DNA of 64,000 nucleotides from Anadara kagoshimensis (taxonomy: Eukaryota > Mollusca > Bivalvia > Arcoida > Arcidae): NCBI GenBank assembly GCA_021292105.1, contig CM037869.1, positions 33,206,835-33,270,834 on the forward strand, in the 5' to 3' direction. Numbering within the stretch: the first letter of the stretch is position 1; every line of letters starts with the position of its first letter. The position numbers and the translations under genes were made by a program. Of this stretch, positions 22,001-27,574 are shown in pieces. The notes beneath the pieces were generated by a model. It made no database searches. It saw only the letters and a list, made by a program, of their open reading frames with translations, and was not told the DNA's origin.

Positions 22001-24562
22001 CACTAGAAACTGCTTTGTTTATACTCTTAAAGTTTTGCTTTGAATGGAGTGGAGTATTGGTGTATTTCTTCTCAGTCAAGATTTCTGTATGAAGTCAGGA
22101 AGTTCATGGATTGTTAGAGGAAACCAGAATACCCAAGATAAAACCACTGGTCTTCAGCAAACTTTCTCACACTAGAATCTCCCTGAGCAGAAAACAAAAT
22201 TCATGTCTAGCCCCACAACATTTTGATGTTTTGTTATGGCTAAAAATTTTTGAAAAATTAACATGCCCAGTATATTCCTTGATAACCACACTACTAGAAA
22301 AAAGCTTTTATGTTCTGCTTCCATTATCAAGGCAAGATTGACTGATTGTATGGGTTTTAATGTCCCAATCAAGAATACTTCACTTATACCAAGCAGTTAC
22401 CAGCTTATGGTGAAGTGGCAGAATTATTTACCCTTGCAGTGTGCTTGGGACAATGTGAAGGAAGGGTTCTTTAGTGTGTCAGGCCTACAGTGAAATGGAT
22501 CGTTGGTTGTTATGGGTCTTTTTAGAAGAACCTGGTGACTTCCATTTCTAAATGTCAGGTGCTTTGCAATATAGGTCCAATATTCAGGTCTAAGTCAGAC
22601 CTGGGTGGGGTTCATACCCTGATATCCCTCATACAGAGTGAGCACTCTATCAACTGAACTACTGTAATGGTACAATGAGTAAGAGAATAAAATGACATGT
22701 ATGTTTGGGTCCTTTGAGTATCTTTTCAACATCTGGAAAAAAAAATTGGTTTCATTATTTTGGTCCAGCACTATTGATGAGGAATTATATTCTGAAACAG
22801 CCATCTAGTGCTGTAAAAATAAAACTTGTATAATATGTAATGTATGAAGTTTTACAATTTAAACAATTTTGTATGCTTTACATAGTAAATTTGTATTTCA
22901 GAACAAGGAGAGGACAATCCTGAAGTGAAAAAGGAAGATGTTAAACCTAAAGTTCAGAAATTTGAATTTCTTAACGATGTTGCCATGTTTCATAGCTCTG
23001 CCTTACGCAAAATACGGGAACGAGAAAACTTGCTTAGAAATGTTGGGCCATTTAGACGTGCTTTATGTGCTAGACGGGACCTTGAAATAAGAAGAAAACT
23101 TTGTCAGGTGGACAGTGTAAGTCTATATATATATATATATATAAACAAAAACAGTTAAGGACCATATTAAGGAAAACATTACTTCATTTTGTAGAACATA
23201 AATCATATCATTTCATTTCACACTTCTCATAATTTCATGAAGGAGATTAAATTTTATGCACAAAACATTTTTGCTTCATAACATCATTTGAAACAACAAA
23301 AGAATATAGGAACAAAATACAGATAGATTTTACATTTTTCTTAAATTTTTTTATATTTTTATTTCAAGGTTTACAATGGTCCCTAACTTTTTTTTGTTGA
23401 GTATATATTTGTGTGGTATAATACAGATTTGCCTTGTTTGAATTAAAAAAACATCTTTTTGTCCGATTGGCAGATAACTAAAAATAGTAAACAGGAGGAA
23501 TGAAATCTGGATAAGGTACATTCAAAAAGCTGCCATTAACACCACAAAAACCAGAATAACAAAACAAAAAAGCATTACTTTCTTGTTTGAAGTGCACATG
23601 TTTTATTTAGTTTGCTAGTGATAAAAATTTTTATTTACTTTTTGAGATTGTGAAAAAATGCATAAAATCAGTGATTATAACATCCACCGACTTTGGACAT
23701 ACCCCTGTCAGACATAGGGGTATCAAGTCGTGTAAGATTAACATGTCAAAACCAAGGATTAAATATCCACCAACTTTGGACATACCCCTGTCGGACATAG
23801 GGTATCAAGTTGTGTAAGATTAACATGTCAAAATCAACGATTAAAAATCCACTGACTTTGGACATACTCCTGTCAGACCTGGGGTAATGATCGGTGTAAG
23901 ATGACATTAAAGGCATGGTTTATGCACAAAACCAAACAAAATAAATTTCTTGTTCTTATAAGTTGGGTGAATTTGTAAGCAGAACAAGTCATTATACTTA
24001 ACCAATATGACAAGACAGTCCTTACTTTCAAGTAATTATGGTAGAACTCTGTTACTATGGCAATAAGCCTACTTATTTATAAGGGCGACATATTTGGCTT
24101 AACAGATTACTGTAAATGGGGAAATTTTTTGTGTCAGTAAGTGTTTGCAAGTATCACCATTTTTCCGCATGTTCACTTACTTTTTATTTTCACATCATTG
24201 GATGTTGTCAGTGCATTTCAAGTACATGTAATTCATATAAAAAAAAAATAAAAATTTAAAGTTTTATTTTCGTGTTTTGTAACTACTGCAGATTTATGTT
24301 GAAATAAATGAAGAACTAAAAAAATTCTGACAGTAATGCAGTGACTGAAAAAAAGTATTTATTTAAATTTTGTTTCTTTTCGTTTTTACAGAATTTGGAT
24401 CACAGTCAAACAGCTTATTCTTCACACATCATAGACAGTGACTTATGTAAACTCAGTATTCAGCTGTTTAAACAATCACAAGTTAAAAACTTAGGTATGA
24501 GGAATATAATAGCTGATGTAGGAATTAAGACAGAAACTCCAGAGGCTGTATCAGTCAAATAA
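958..24562 (+). CDS. ZC3H13: ZC3H13/Flacc orthologue, C-terminal 18 exons (gene-level entry)
   Basis: Exons: 958-1043, 1776-1862, 3795-4988, 5982-6157, 6802-6927, 7569-7625, 8582-8711, 10613-11305, 12063-12342, 12977-13124, 13786-13860, 14889-15034, 16419-16630, 17734-17855, 18474-18584, 21282-21494, 22902-23116, 24392-24562. All introns are GT-AG, all phases close, total 4242 nt (1413 codons plus stop). The protein is Lys/Arg/Ser/Asp/Glu-rich with SR/RS and RD/RE repeats, then a Lys/Glu coiled-coil-like block, an acidic stretch, and a folded conserved C-terminus (DVDWASLMKE, FKPGAIFTEIGVSKE, GPFRRALCARRDLEIRRKL). From memory, these C-terminal blocks match ZC3H13, the MACOM subunit that links WTAP to RBM15 and helps retain the m6A writer in the nucleus. 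The family's N-terminal CCCH finger must lie left of the window. Unknown microexons or alternative exons cannot be excluded. Family call about 0.8 sure; exon chain stronger. Confidence 0.82.
1251..1572 (+). mobile_element. Degenerate SINE-A copy (tRNA-headed)
   Basis: Begins TTAGCTCAATTGGTAGAGTG and has a B-box-like GGGTTCGAACCCC. The body ends with the family phrase TATAAGTGAAATATTCTTAA followed by the GGGA..TAAA tail motif. Diverged from the 37.6-kb copy. Lies in the intron between exons a and b. Confidence 0.75.
1776..1862 (+). CDS. ZC3H13: ZC3H13 exon b
   Basis: A long T tract and TTAAG acceptor end at 1775; donor AAGAG|GTAGGT. It encodes a basic KKKDKKKHKTGK segment then RSPSPPAKEK. It starts with one base that completes a Leu codon and ends with two bases that join exon c as AGA (Arg). 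The phase match supports the splice. Confidence 0.78.
2095..3359. mobile_element. DNA transposon relic with TA-flanked 25-bp TIRs
   Basis: TIRs begin CCGTAATCCTTCTATGTATT at 2097 and its reverse complement ends at 3357 (one mismatch over 25 bp), each flanked by TA, as expected for Tc1/mariner-like insertion. Just inside each end lies a direct repeat of about 65 bp (2145-2215 and 3262-3332; shared TTAGAGGAAATNTGAAAATTA, then GGGGTGTCCGAA). No transposase ORF was recognised in the 1.26 kb. Confidence 0.7.
3431..3525 (+). mobile_element. SINE-A-like fragment
   Basis: GGCTCAGTGGTAGAGTG followed by a truncated body containing GCCTGGCACTCGGTATTA, which matches the CCAAG.ACTCGGCATTACG phrase of full SINE-A copies. 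Confidence 0.5.
3795..4988 (+). CDS. ZC3H13: ZC3H13 exon c, large SR/RS-rich exon
   Basis: Acceptor TTTATTATTTATAG ends at 3794; donor AGACAG|GTAAGT. About 398 codons, low complexity: Lys/Glu-rich start, RSRS runs near 4070-4140, a run of about 16 serines near 4310-4360 written with mixed TCN/AGY codons (so not a pure trinucleotide expansion), then Arg/Glu-rich helices and RPPHERPP-type repeats at the end. The SR-like composition is typical of nuclear RNA-processing scaffolds. Several other-frame ORFs here are shadows. Confidence 0.9.
5122..5554. mobile_element. hAT-like non-autonomous element
   Basis: Ends CAGGGTTGGTACAG and, in reverse complement, CAGGGTTCGTACAG: a 14-bp TIR with one mismatch. 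The interior repeats AGTCCTTAAATTT / GACCCTAAAA phrases on both sides. A clear 8-bp target duplication was not found, so the hAT assignment rests on TIR form. Confidence 0.6.
5982..6157 (+). CDS. ZC3H13: ZC3H13 exon d
   Basis: Acceptor GATGTCAG ends at 5981; donor GAAGATG|GTTAGA is weak. 58 full codons rich in Tyr, Arg, Asp, Gly and Ser (SYDRDRERYDRYR near the end, then QPPPPDSRY). One base at the start completes Arg; one base remains at the end. Confidence 0.85.
6420..6760 (+). repeat. Interspersed repeat fragment with TTCAAGGTCACAAGGTCA
   Basis: Intron 4 contains ATGAAACTTGGTACAAATG and AAGTTCAAGGTCACAAGGTCAG. A similar phrase (CCAAGGTCACAAGGTCAAAT) occurs at 7980-8005. Boundaries are unclear. 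Confidence 0.4.
6802..6927 (+). CDS. ZC3H13: ZC3H13 exon e, RGG/GW-rich
   Basis: Acceptor TTCTTTTATAG ends at 6801; donor GTTGATA|GTAAGG. It encodes ARKPYDRRGQPPPDYREGG followed by alternating Gly-Trp and Arg-Gly (GWDSNRGRGGWGPQGWGRGG), an RGG-like RNA-binding composition. Confidence 0.85.
7569..7625 (+). CDS. ZC3H13: ZC3H13 exon f, small RGRGRG exon
   Basis: Acceptor CATTGTAG ends at 7568. It encodes RGRGRGRGYVPDRYNNGNQ. Two in-frame donors nine bases apart are present: AATG|GTAACC after 7616 and CCAAG|GTAATG after 7625. The second is the better match and was chosen; use of the first would drop three residues (GNQ) without a frame change. Confidence 0.75.
8244..8306 (-). mobile_element. SINE-A head fragment
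   Basis: The reverse complement holds the tRNA-like box A region (AGTAGGTAGAGTGCTCGC) and GGGAGGTTATGACC, but no body. Lies in the intron between exons f and g. Confidence 0.6.
8582..8711 (+). CDS. ZC3H13: ZC3H13 exon g
   Basis: Acceptor TATGTACAG ends at 8581; donor ATACAG|GTAATA. It encodes a charged Arg/Asp segment (YDSQRRDEFYVPERRDY ... DNRRDERPDDRYR). Starts with two bases completing Gly, ends with two bases. Confidence 0.85.
9145..9350 (-). mobile_element. Non-LTR retrotransposon 3' fragment
   Basis: The reverse complement translates to the typical end of a non-LTR reverse-transcriptase ORF: GKRKRRRPKETWRKTIGREP, KELGYNSWTEA and DIGKWRELVNGP. It is 5'-truncated. Lies in intron 7 of ZC3H13. 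Confidence 0.7.
9685..10525. mobile_element. hAT element relic with 8-bp target-site duplication
   Basis: The left end TAGAGGTGTGCGGTATTACC and right end ...TACCCAACTCTA are flanked by CTTACCAA (9677-9684) and TTTACCAA (10526-10533), 7 of 8 identical. Subterminal regions are full of CCGGTATACCGG-type palindromes. Inside, 10000-10090 (+) reads LTYKHFRWKSAIWRHFGLKK, like the BED finger at the N-terminus of hAT transposases (WKHFG core), then decays. 841 bp, non-autonomous. Confidence 0.75.
9962..10219 (+). pseudogene. hAT transposase N-terminal BED-finger remnant
   Basis: An 85-codon ORF inside the hAT relic. Its first half carries FRWKSAIWRHFGLKKRKID, which resembles a BED-type zinc finger start, but the Cys pair and His ligands of a full finger are missing and the rest is unrecognisable. 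It is a decayed fragment, not a host gene. Confidence 0.5.
10613..11305 (+). CDS. ZC3H13: ZC3H13 exon h, Lys/Glu/Asp coiled-coil-like exon
   Basis: Acceptor TTTATTTATCAG ends at 10612; donor AAATAG|GTAAGA. About 231 residues, first Arg/Asp (RYDRRDDRRERGDE), then an extreme Lys/Glu/Asp region with KKEKRRLKKEKEKEKKK near 11060-11105. It probably forms a long charged helix. Base use is A-rich because of AAA/GAA codons. Confidence 0.9.
11318..11565 (+). mobile_element. MITE-1, copy 1
   Basis: TIRs CTGTAAAGGGGG and, in reverse complement, CTGTAAAGGGGATTATTTTTG. The interior has TTCACACGAAAATTTT-type phrases and ATATATAGAATATACACCCAC. A reverse-orientation copy lies at 16690-16915. Confidence 0.65.
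11690..11850 (+). mobile_element. SINE-C copy
   Basis: Contains ATCCCACTCTGGGCAGATC, TGTGAGAAAGTTGGCCAGTT and CAACCAAGATCAGTAG, phrases shared with 15290-15520 and 56065-56205. tRNA-like head degenerate. Confidence 0.5.
12063..12342 (+). CDS. ZC3H13: ZC3H13 exon i, RS-rich
   Basis: Acceptor TTTTTTTCAG ends at 12062; donor ATGAGT|GTAAGT leaves phase 0. It encodes a Ser/Thr-Pro stretch (STSPTPSKRPRDVSPAPSAR) and RSRSRH/DRNKDRKS repeats, ending GDRERYMS. Confidence 0.87.
12590..12935. repeat. Hairpin repeat family H, copy 1
   Basis: Contains TAATTGATGACATCATAATC and an inverted pair: 12791-12832 (AGAGATATCTCAAACTCTGA) against 12868-12909 (reverse complement AGAGATATCTCAAACGAGGA), each followed by GAATATTTTC / GAATATTTT. 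A second copy is at 29420-29680 and partial ones are at 25270-25345 and 56216-56275. Confidence 0.6.
12977..13124 (+). CDS. ZC3H13: ZC3H13 exon j
   Basis: Acceptor TTAATTACAG ends at 12976; donor CCAGAAG|GTAATA. It encodes PLHDERKSRQEQDSNRD, ARKRSRSPQSGKD and a KRRKIQEE basic patch that could act as a nuclear localisation signal (inference). Confidence 0.87.
13140..13785. other. ZC3H13 intron 10: degenerate DNA-transposon sequence
   Basis: Starts with TTAGGGATGTCAACTCGGATG and has CTCGAGTACTCGTAGG near 13578, phrases typical of hAT-like relics, but no paired TIRs could be traced. Otherwise AT-rich with nothing recognised. Confidence 0.3.
13786..13860 (+). CDS. ZC3H13: ZC3H13 exon k
   Basis: Acceptor TTATTTTTTCAG ends at 13785; donor AAGTCAG|GTATGT. 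A short acidic exon, GDGDKVDKTDAEPVKDEEK then QLDRKS. Confidence 0.83.
13861..14617. other. ZC3H13 intron 11, left part: nothing recognised
   Basis: AT-rich intronic sequence. ORFs on the minus strand at 14075-14522 overlap each other and show no family features. A short phrase TTCCTGATAGCAGAAATCGCC resembles one near 47425 (GGTAGCCAAAATCGCCATTGG), so part may be an old interspersed repeat. Confidence 0.3.
14618..14880 (+). repeat. Interspersed repeat R, copy 1
   Basis: TTATCCCCACCTTTTCAGTAA ... GAGGATATTAAATTTGA ... AAACTTGGTGCAAAG ... AGGGATCCTTATTCACAGAATTTGC. A parallel copy at 30358-30610 shares the same order of phrases. It stops within about 10-15 bp of the exon l acceptor. Confidence 0.65.
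14889..15034 (+). CDS. ZC3H13: ZC3H13 exon l, acidic FSDWSDDSDDD motif
   Basis: Acceptor GTATTTTTTAG ends at 14888; donor TTACAG|GTAGTG. Ser/His/Lys-rich start then KGFSDWSDDSDDDILNQ, an acidic Trp motif. An interspersed repeat runs almost up to the acceptor (14618-14880). Confidence 0.87.
15290..15520 (+). mobile_element. SINE-C copy
   Basis: Contains CAAATCCTGCTCGGGACAGA, TGTGAGAGAGTTTGTCAGTT and CAAGGTCAGTGGCATTCTTC, ending with TATATAAGTGAAAAAATCTTG, the same 3' signature that closes SINE-A copies, suggesting a shared tail. Confidence 0.55.
15708..16344 (-). mobile_element. 5'-truncated non-LTR retrotransposon with 10-bp target duplication
   Basis: Flanked by AGAAATAACA at 15698-15707 and 16345-16354. 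The minus strand encodes the reverse-transcriptase C-terminal region: EIEDVSEFTYLGSKLNKEGG, DIDARLQKARQAFIALN, VWKSNIYSKTTKVRIFN, with later frames giving RRWRYIGHILRK-like sequence broken by stops. The 3' end carries a short (TAGG)n tail next to 15708. Inserted about 75 bp before exon m. Confidence 0.8.
16419..16630 (+). CDS. ZC3H13: ZC3H13 exon m, RS domain
   Basis: Acceptor AAAACATTTAG ends at 16418; donor TTTCAG|GTAGGT. It encodes RRRRSPSRSSRGSR, then RPSTDSSHRRDHPTRHRSRS and SPGRSSSRDEKRDDF: a classical RS-rich segment. It lies about 75 bp after a LINE insertion. Confidence 0.87.
16690..16915 (-). mobile_element. MITE-1, copy 2
   Basis: Contains, in order, GGATGAAAATTTTTAGATTT, TGCATGGGTGTAATTAT, GTGGGTGTATATTCTATATA and AGCGTGAAATAAGTGAAAAT, the reverse complement of the interior of 11318-11565. 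Confidence 0.6.
17113..17231. repeat. Strong hairpin, arms about 40 bp
   Basis: Left arm GTTATACAGGGCTTTGGCAG (from 17113) is matched by right arm ...CTGCCAAAGCCCTGTATAAC ending at 17230, then continues inward through GGTAAC / GTAACC and GTACCCC / GGGGTAC, with a loop of roughly 30-40 nt. Confidence 0.75.
17235..17480. mobile_element. 246-bp MITE with perfect 17-bp TIRs
   Basis: TTTGTCACCCTTCAAAG at 17235-17251 and CTTTGAAGGGTGACAAA at 17464-17480 are exact reverse complements. It directly abuts the hairpin at 17113-17231; together they may be one composite element. No target duplication identified. Confidence 0.7.
17734..17855 (+). CDS. ZC3H13: ZC3H13 exon n
   Basis: Acceptor TTGTTTCACTAG ends at 17733; donor AAACAAG|GTACAA. 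It encodes RSKADSVGSRQSITDKSD then SLQSDDLIHNKLDDSKGKQ, a polar linker. Confidence 0.83.
17880..18470. other. ZC3H13 intron 14: SINE-C remnant, otherwise nothing recognised
   Basis: 18170-18260 has GTGTGAGAGAGCTTGTCTGT and TTTCTCCAGACATTCTGGTT, a SINE-C fragment. 17985-18160 has a CATAAATATAACGAACATGC phrase of unknown type. Confidence 0.35.
18474..18584 (+). CDS. ZC3H13: ZC3H13 exon o, acidic
   Basis: Acceptor TTTGTTGTTTAG ends at 18473; donor AAACCAA|GTAAGT. Strongly acidic: DDLDMDEDDDDNMSYDSI and SSEEEGILGLDDGDNEKK. The acidic segment comes directly before the conserved C-terminal domain. Confidence 0.85.
18713..18985 (-). mobile_element. Non-LTR retrotransposon 3' fragment
   Basis: The minus strand reads WLGHVMRMLNERIPKTALNW, GKKAGRPCTTWRR, then after in-frame stops LGYTWG and DKWRTLVGT: the usual end of a non-LTR RT ORF. 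A (TAAG)n-like tail lies at 18713-18735. 5'-truncated and mutated. Confidence 0.7.
19430..20711. mobile_element. 1.28-kb DNA transposon relic with CAGG(G/C)CTT ends
   Basis: Left end CAGGCCTTAGATAGAATT, right end in reverse complement CAGGGCTTCGATTATTCA. Near both ends an ACTCGGCACAGTCAC phrase recurs (19509-19523 and 20625-20639). Each end adjoins TTAA (19424-19427 and 20712-20715), which could be the target duplication. Interior is AT-rich with TCGCCAAA repeats; no transposase recognised. Confidence 0.55.
20872..21206 (-). mobile_element. SINE-A copy
   Basis: The reverse complement starts with the tRNA-like head (AGCTCAGTTGGTAGTGTGCT), continues through GACCCAAGAGTTGAAACTAG-type body and ends AAGTGAAATATTCTTGACTG then GGGACATTAAACACC. 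Located just before exon p. Confidence 0.8.
21282..21494 (+). CDS. ZC3H13: ZC3H13 exon p, start of conserved C-terminal domain
   Basis: Acceptor CTTGTATTTGTAG ends at 21281; donor GATAGAG|GTTTGT is weak. It encodes IVDALDVDWASLMKE, then LQRFKPGAIFTEIGVSKE and MFERIQAVCQKQLDG. Low-complexity composition ends here. The blocks resemble the C-terminal domain of ZC3H13 from memory. A hairpin-forming repeat begins within a few bases of the donor. Confidence 0.88.
21500..21790 (-). repeat. Hairpin repeat P, copy 1 (next to exon p donor)
   Basis: 21513-21565 and 21578-21632 are inverted: ACACAGTGTGTATGTACAAA...GTATCAGGTTGAG against CTCGACC..., GATAC..., TACATACACACTGTGT. The adjoining 21640-21790 matches 40200-40330 in reverse orientation (e.g. 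TTTTACCACAGAAAA, GTTCTGCAGTAATGACATCA). It starts a few bases inside intron 16. Confidence 0.65.
21790..22190 (-). mobile_element. SINE-C tail sequence, repeated about three times
   Basis: GTCAGTTCATGGATGGTGGA...GGAAACC recurs near 21800, 21950 and 22095, each with TTTATACTCTTA and CCCAGTCAAGATTCTTTCAC-like phrases. It looks like a serially duplicated SINE 3' part. Confidence 0.5.
22338..22672 (-). mobile_element. Degenerate SINE-A copy
   Basis: Minus orientation: tRNA-like head at 22625-22672 (AGTTCAGTTGATAGAGTGCT region), body phrases diverged, 3' end GGGACATTAAAACCC-like near 22350. More decayed than the 20.9-kb copy. Confidence 0.6.
22902..23116 (+). CDS. ZC3H13: ZC3H13 exon q, conserved C-terminal domain
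   Basis: Acceptor TTGTATTTCAG ends at 22901; donor GACAGT|GTAAGT followed by a (TA)n run. It encodes FEFLNDVAMFHSSALRK, then ENLLRNVGPFRRALCARRD and EIRRKLCQ. CAG|GTGGAC after 23107 is a possible alternative donor, also in frame. Confidence 0.88.
23117..23677. other. ZC3H13 intron 17, left part: microsatellite, otherwise nothing recognised
   Basis: (TA)n at 23126-23142 follows the donor site directly. The rest is AT-rich without recognisable repeats or ORFs. Confidence 0.35.
23678..23905 (+). repeat. Tandem repeat, unit 82-83 bp, about 2.8 copies
   Basis: CTTTGGACATACCCCTGTC recurs at 23691, 23774 and 23856. Each unit holds an imperfect palindrome TACCCCTGTC-AGACATAGGGGTA and GTGTAAGATTAACATGTCAA. 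Confidence 0.75.
24113..24305 (+). mobile_element. Possible third MITE-1 relic
   Basis: Begins TTACTGTAAATGGGGAAATT like the CTGTAAAGGGGGAAATTTTC end of MITE-1, then diverges. The right end is not clear. It lies 85 bp before the last exon. Confidence 0.3.
24392..24562 (+). CDS. ZC3H13: ZC3H13 last coding exon
   Basis: Acceptor TTTTCGTTTTTACAG ends at 24391. It encodes NLDHSQTAYSSHIIDSDL, CKLSIQLFKQSQVKNL and a short variable tail ending EAVSVK, then TAA at 24560-24562. The AYSSHIIDSDLCKLSIQLFK block matches the end of the family as remembered. Confidence 0.88.
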   Translation, partial: NLDHSQTAYSSHIIDSDLCKLSIQLFKQSQVKNLGMRNIIADVGIKTETPEAVSVK

Positions 24563-25045
24563 GTAGTCGCTTCATTACACAGACTGCCATGGTAAAATAC
24601 CATCCTGTTACAGTCTACCATGGTGAAATGTTTAAGTGAAATTTTATATACCTGTACTGTCGTAATAAGTGTCTGCCCCAGAGAGAGAGAGAGATCGAGA
24701 TCAAATATGTAAATGAAGGGCTTTTTTACTAGCCAGGCGGTACACAGTGTCTTGGTAAAATGAAATTCTATTACAGACTGTCATGGTGAAATGTTTGAGT
24801 GAAATTTTGTTCACTCACCATACATTGTTGTAATTAATATCTGTGCCAGAGAGAGAGAGAGCAAATGTATAAATAAAGGGTGTTTTTACTAGCCAGCTGG
24901 TACACAGATTGATTGTCTTGGTAAAATGCAGTCCTATTACACTGTCATGGTGAAATGTTTTTCATTCAACATTGATGAGTGTGTATGTGTGTGTGTGAGA
25001 GAGAGAGGGGGAGAGACTGAATAAATAAATGATGTAGCTACTAGC
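24563..25045 (+). repeat. ZC3H13 3' UTR with three diverged tandem units and GA runs
   Basis: Right after the stop codon a unit of about 170-190 bp occurs three times. Each holds a phrase like CATGGTGAAATGTTTGAGTG, a (GA)n run (24681-24692, 24849-24862, 24999-25008) and TTTACTAGCCAG. Candidate AATAAA signals are at 24872-24877 and 25020-25025. UTR extent is inferred; no transcript evidence is available. Confidence 0.6.
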
Positions 25046-26284
25046 CTGTCAGTGTAAAAAGTAAATTCGCAAAAAGACTTGATTATTCACCAGAAATTGT
25101 GTATATGTATATCAGAATGGTTAGTTTTAGACTAGACCTTGTATCATTGTGAGAGGAAAGTAGAGTGTGTTAATATATCATGTATCATAAATATTTCTCA
25201 CACATGAGACATGGAAATCCTGCGTTTTTACCCATGTGAGATTTTCACTTTTCTCAACCAACAATTTACTTAGTCACAGTCACTTACACATGCTTAATTG
25301 ATGAAATCATAATCATTTTACGTAAGAATGTCAACAAAAATAGATTACATTTTTACGAACAGGGAAGGACTACTTCCCTGGAAGTATTGGCGTAGGGCTT
25401 AAAAGCGATTCACCAAACAACTACTCTGACTTATCCGTTCGAGAAATGAAATAGTTCGTTAGATGCTTTAATGTCAAGATGTAATTAAAGTGAATTGTGT
25501 TGACTGCAAGGAGTATTTTAGTATCCAAGTAGTAAGAGAGGTCCTCGTTGGTAAAGGCCGATGTTAGTTTTTATTTTTGTATAATTTGCAAGTGTGTATC
25601 AGTGCGGCGCAATAATATTTTGTGTTTGGGATATCCCGACCTGGTTCATTAATATTCATTACGTGATACGTCATTTACGTGATACGTGATTTTCCCGCTT
25701 TCATTTGGTATTAAAATTCCTTCCCGTCAGTTTGCCGGTAGCGAATGCATGACAAAAAAGTAGAAATCAAAGATTATTCCCAAAAAGTGATACGAAACTG
25801 AAAAAAAGAAGTTTATTTACAAGTTCTTTGGCTATGTAGATAAATTATTTGTGACTCGTGTAGGCTATATCGATACCGTAGTTCGTATGCAAATTAGCCA
25901 TGTGTTTGGGGGCATGCCTGCGTTTGATACCCAATGCCCAAGCTTATTATGTATTCACATAGTGTAGCGACTGACCATTTTAGTCCAGTACACCATTGTC
26001 CCTTTTAAAATGATCATGACACCCTGTACATTTCAGTTATCAGTTAAATATCAAAACGACATGCTTTATTCTCGAATATCTGCTACATACTTCCGCACAC
26101 ACTCCACTGCTCACGTGCCATATGTCTCCGAAGACAGATAATTTCATGATCAATGTTCATTTAAATACTATTTCCAGTTCTATAGTTTGAATCAAAAAAA
26201 ATAAATCGACGAGAAAGAACTTGAAATCAAAATCTAAACAAAAGAACTGAAAAAACGATGTTTTAAAACATTCAGATAAAATTT
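25046..26284. other. Intergenic: no gene recognised; possible regulatory patch at 25657-25700
   Basis: 25190-25345 shares phrases with repeat family H (TTAATTGATGAAATCATAATC). 25359-25379 is a small hairpin (AGGGAAG..CTTCCCT). 25657-25700 has a duplicated 16-bp ACGTGATACGTCA/ACGTGATACGTGA phrase followed by TTTCCCGC. Nothing else recognised. Confidence 0.35.
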
Positions 26285-26529
26285 ATTTACCTTGTAAATC
26301 CTTATTAGCAGATCGTTTTTACAGTGGATATCCGATTAAAGTTGTCAGTAGTTTAATCCATGGTTTTTACAACCCTTAATTTCTTTTCATAAAGCCATAT
26401 TACTTTATTTCACATAAAATGAACAAATATGATGTGAACTCTGGACATGCAGGAAAACTAAAACGTTGTGCTTTCTTAAGTTCTTCCGATTTTTAGAGCA
26501 CCATTGGTGTAGTAGAACAGTAACTAAGG

Positions 26530-27245
26530 GCCGATTTTGTGAACTCAACTCCTCTTACAGTTTTTAACCAAAAACCTTGAAACTTCACAGGATGTTTCTA
26601 TATATATTGAGGATGAGCACCTGACTTTATGGAAATATTTCAAGATTTTTTTCCCATTTTTCCAGACTTTGAAACTTAGTTACTTTTTAGCAAGTATTTG
26701 AATGGGGGTACCTACTTAGTGAACCCACTCCTCTTACAGTTTTCAACCAAAAGCCTTGAAACTTCACAGAATGTTTATATATGTATTGAAGATGTGCACC
26801 TGACTTTATGGAAATATTTCAAGATTTTTCCACATTTTTCCAGACTTTGAAACTTAATTACTTTTTAGCAAGTATTTGAATGGGGGTATCTACTTTGTGA
26901 ACTCACTCCTCTTACAGTTTTCAACCAAAAGCCTTGAAACTTCACAGAATGTTTATATATATTGAAGATGTGCACCTGACTTTATGGAAATATTTCAAGA
27001 TTTTTCCACATTTTTCCAGTTTTTGAAACTTAATTAATTTTTAGCAAGTATTTGAATGGGGGTATCTACTTTGTGAACTCACTCCTCTTACAGTTTTCAA
27101 CCAAAACATGAAACTTCACAGAATGTTTATATATATATTAAAGATGTGCACCTGAATTTATGGAAATATTTCAAGATTTTTCCACATTTTTCCAGACTTT
27201 GAAACTTAGTTACTATGTACTGTATATATCAAAAGTTTATCAAAG
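26530..27245 (+). repeat. Tandem repeat, unit about 177 bp, four copies
   Basis: CCTCTTACAG occurs at 26551, 26730, 26908 and 27084. Each unit contains CCTTGAAACTTCACAGAATG, GATGTGCACCTGACTTTATG and GAAATATTTCAAGATTTTT. It lies inside arm 1 only. Confidence 0.85.
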
Positions 27246-27574
27246 ATGTGCACCTAACTTAATGGCAACCCAAACCATCGAGTCTTTGACCCATTTTATT
27301 TGATGAATGTAAGATAAAATACACTTTGAATAAAGTACACCAATTGATTTATATTCCCTTTTCATAAATAATTTTTCTTTAAGTATTTTTTTTTAATTTT
27401 TGGAACAATAAAAAATATAAAATATTATCATCGATCATTTGAAATGGTAAAAATAACATGTAAAATGTAATAATCAATTTTGCAAGTTCATTTTACATTT
27501 TAAACATAACCCCTTCCCCTATTGGGATATTAGAAAATAAACAGTCCCTTTCCATGTGTAAAATTGCCTTTTTA

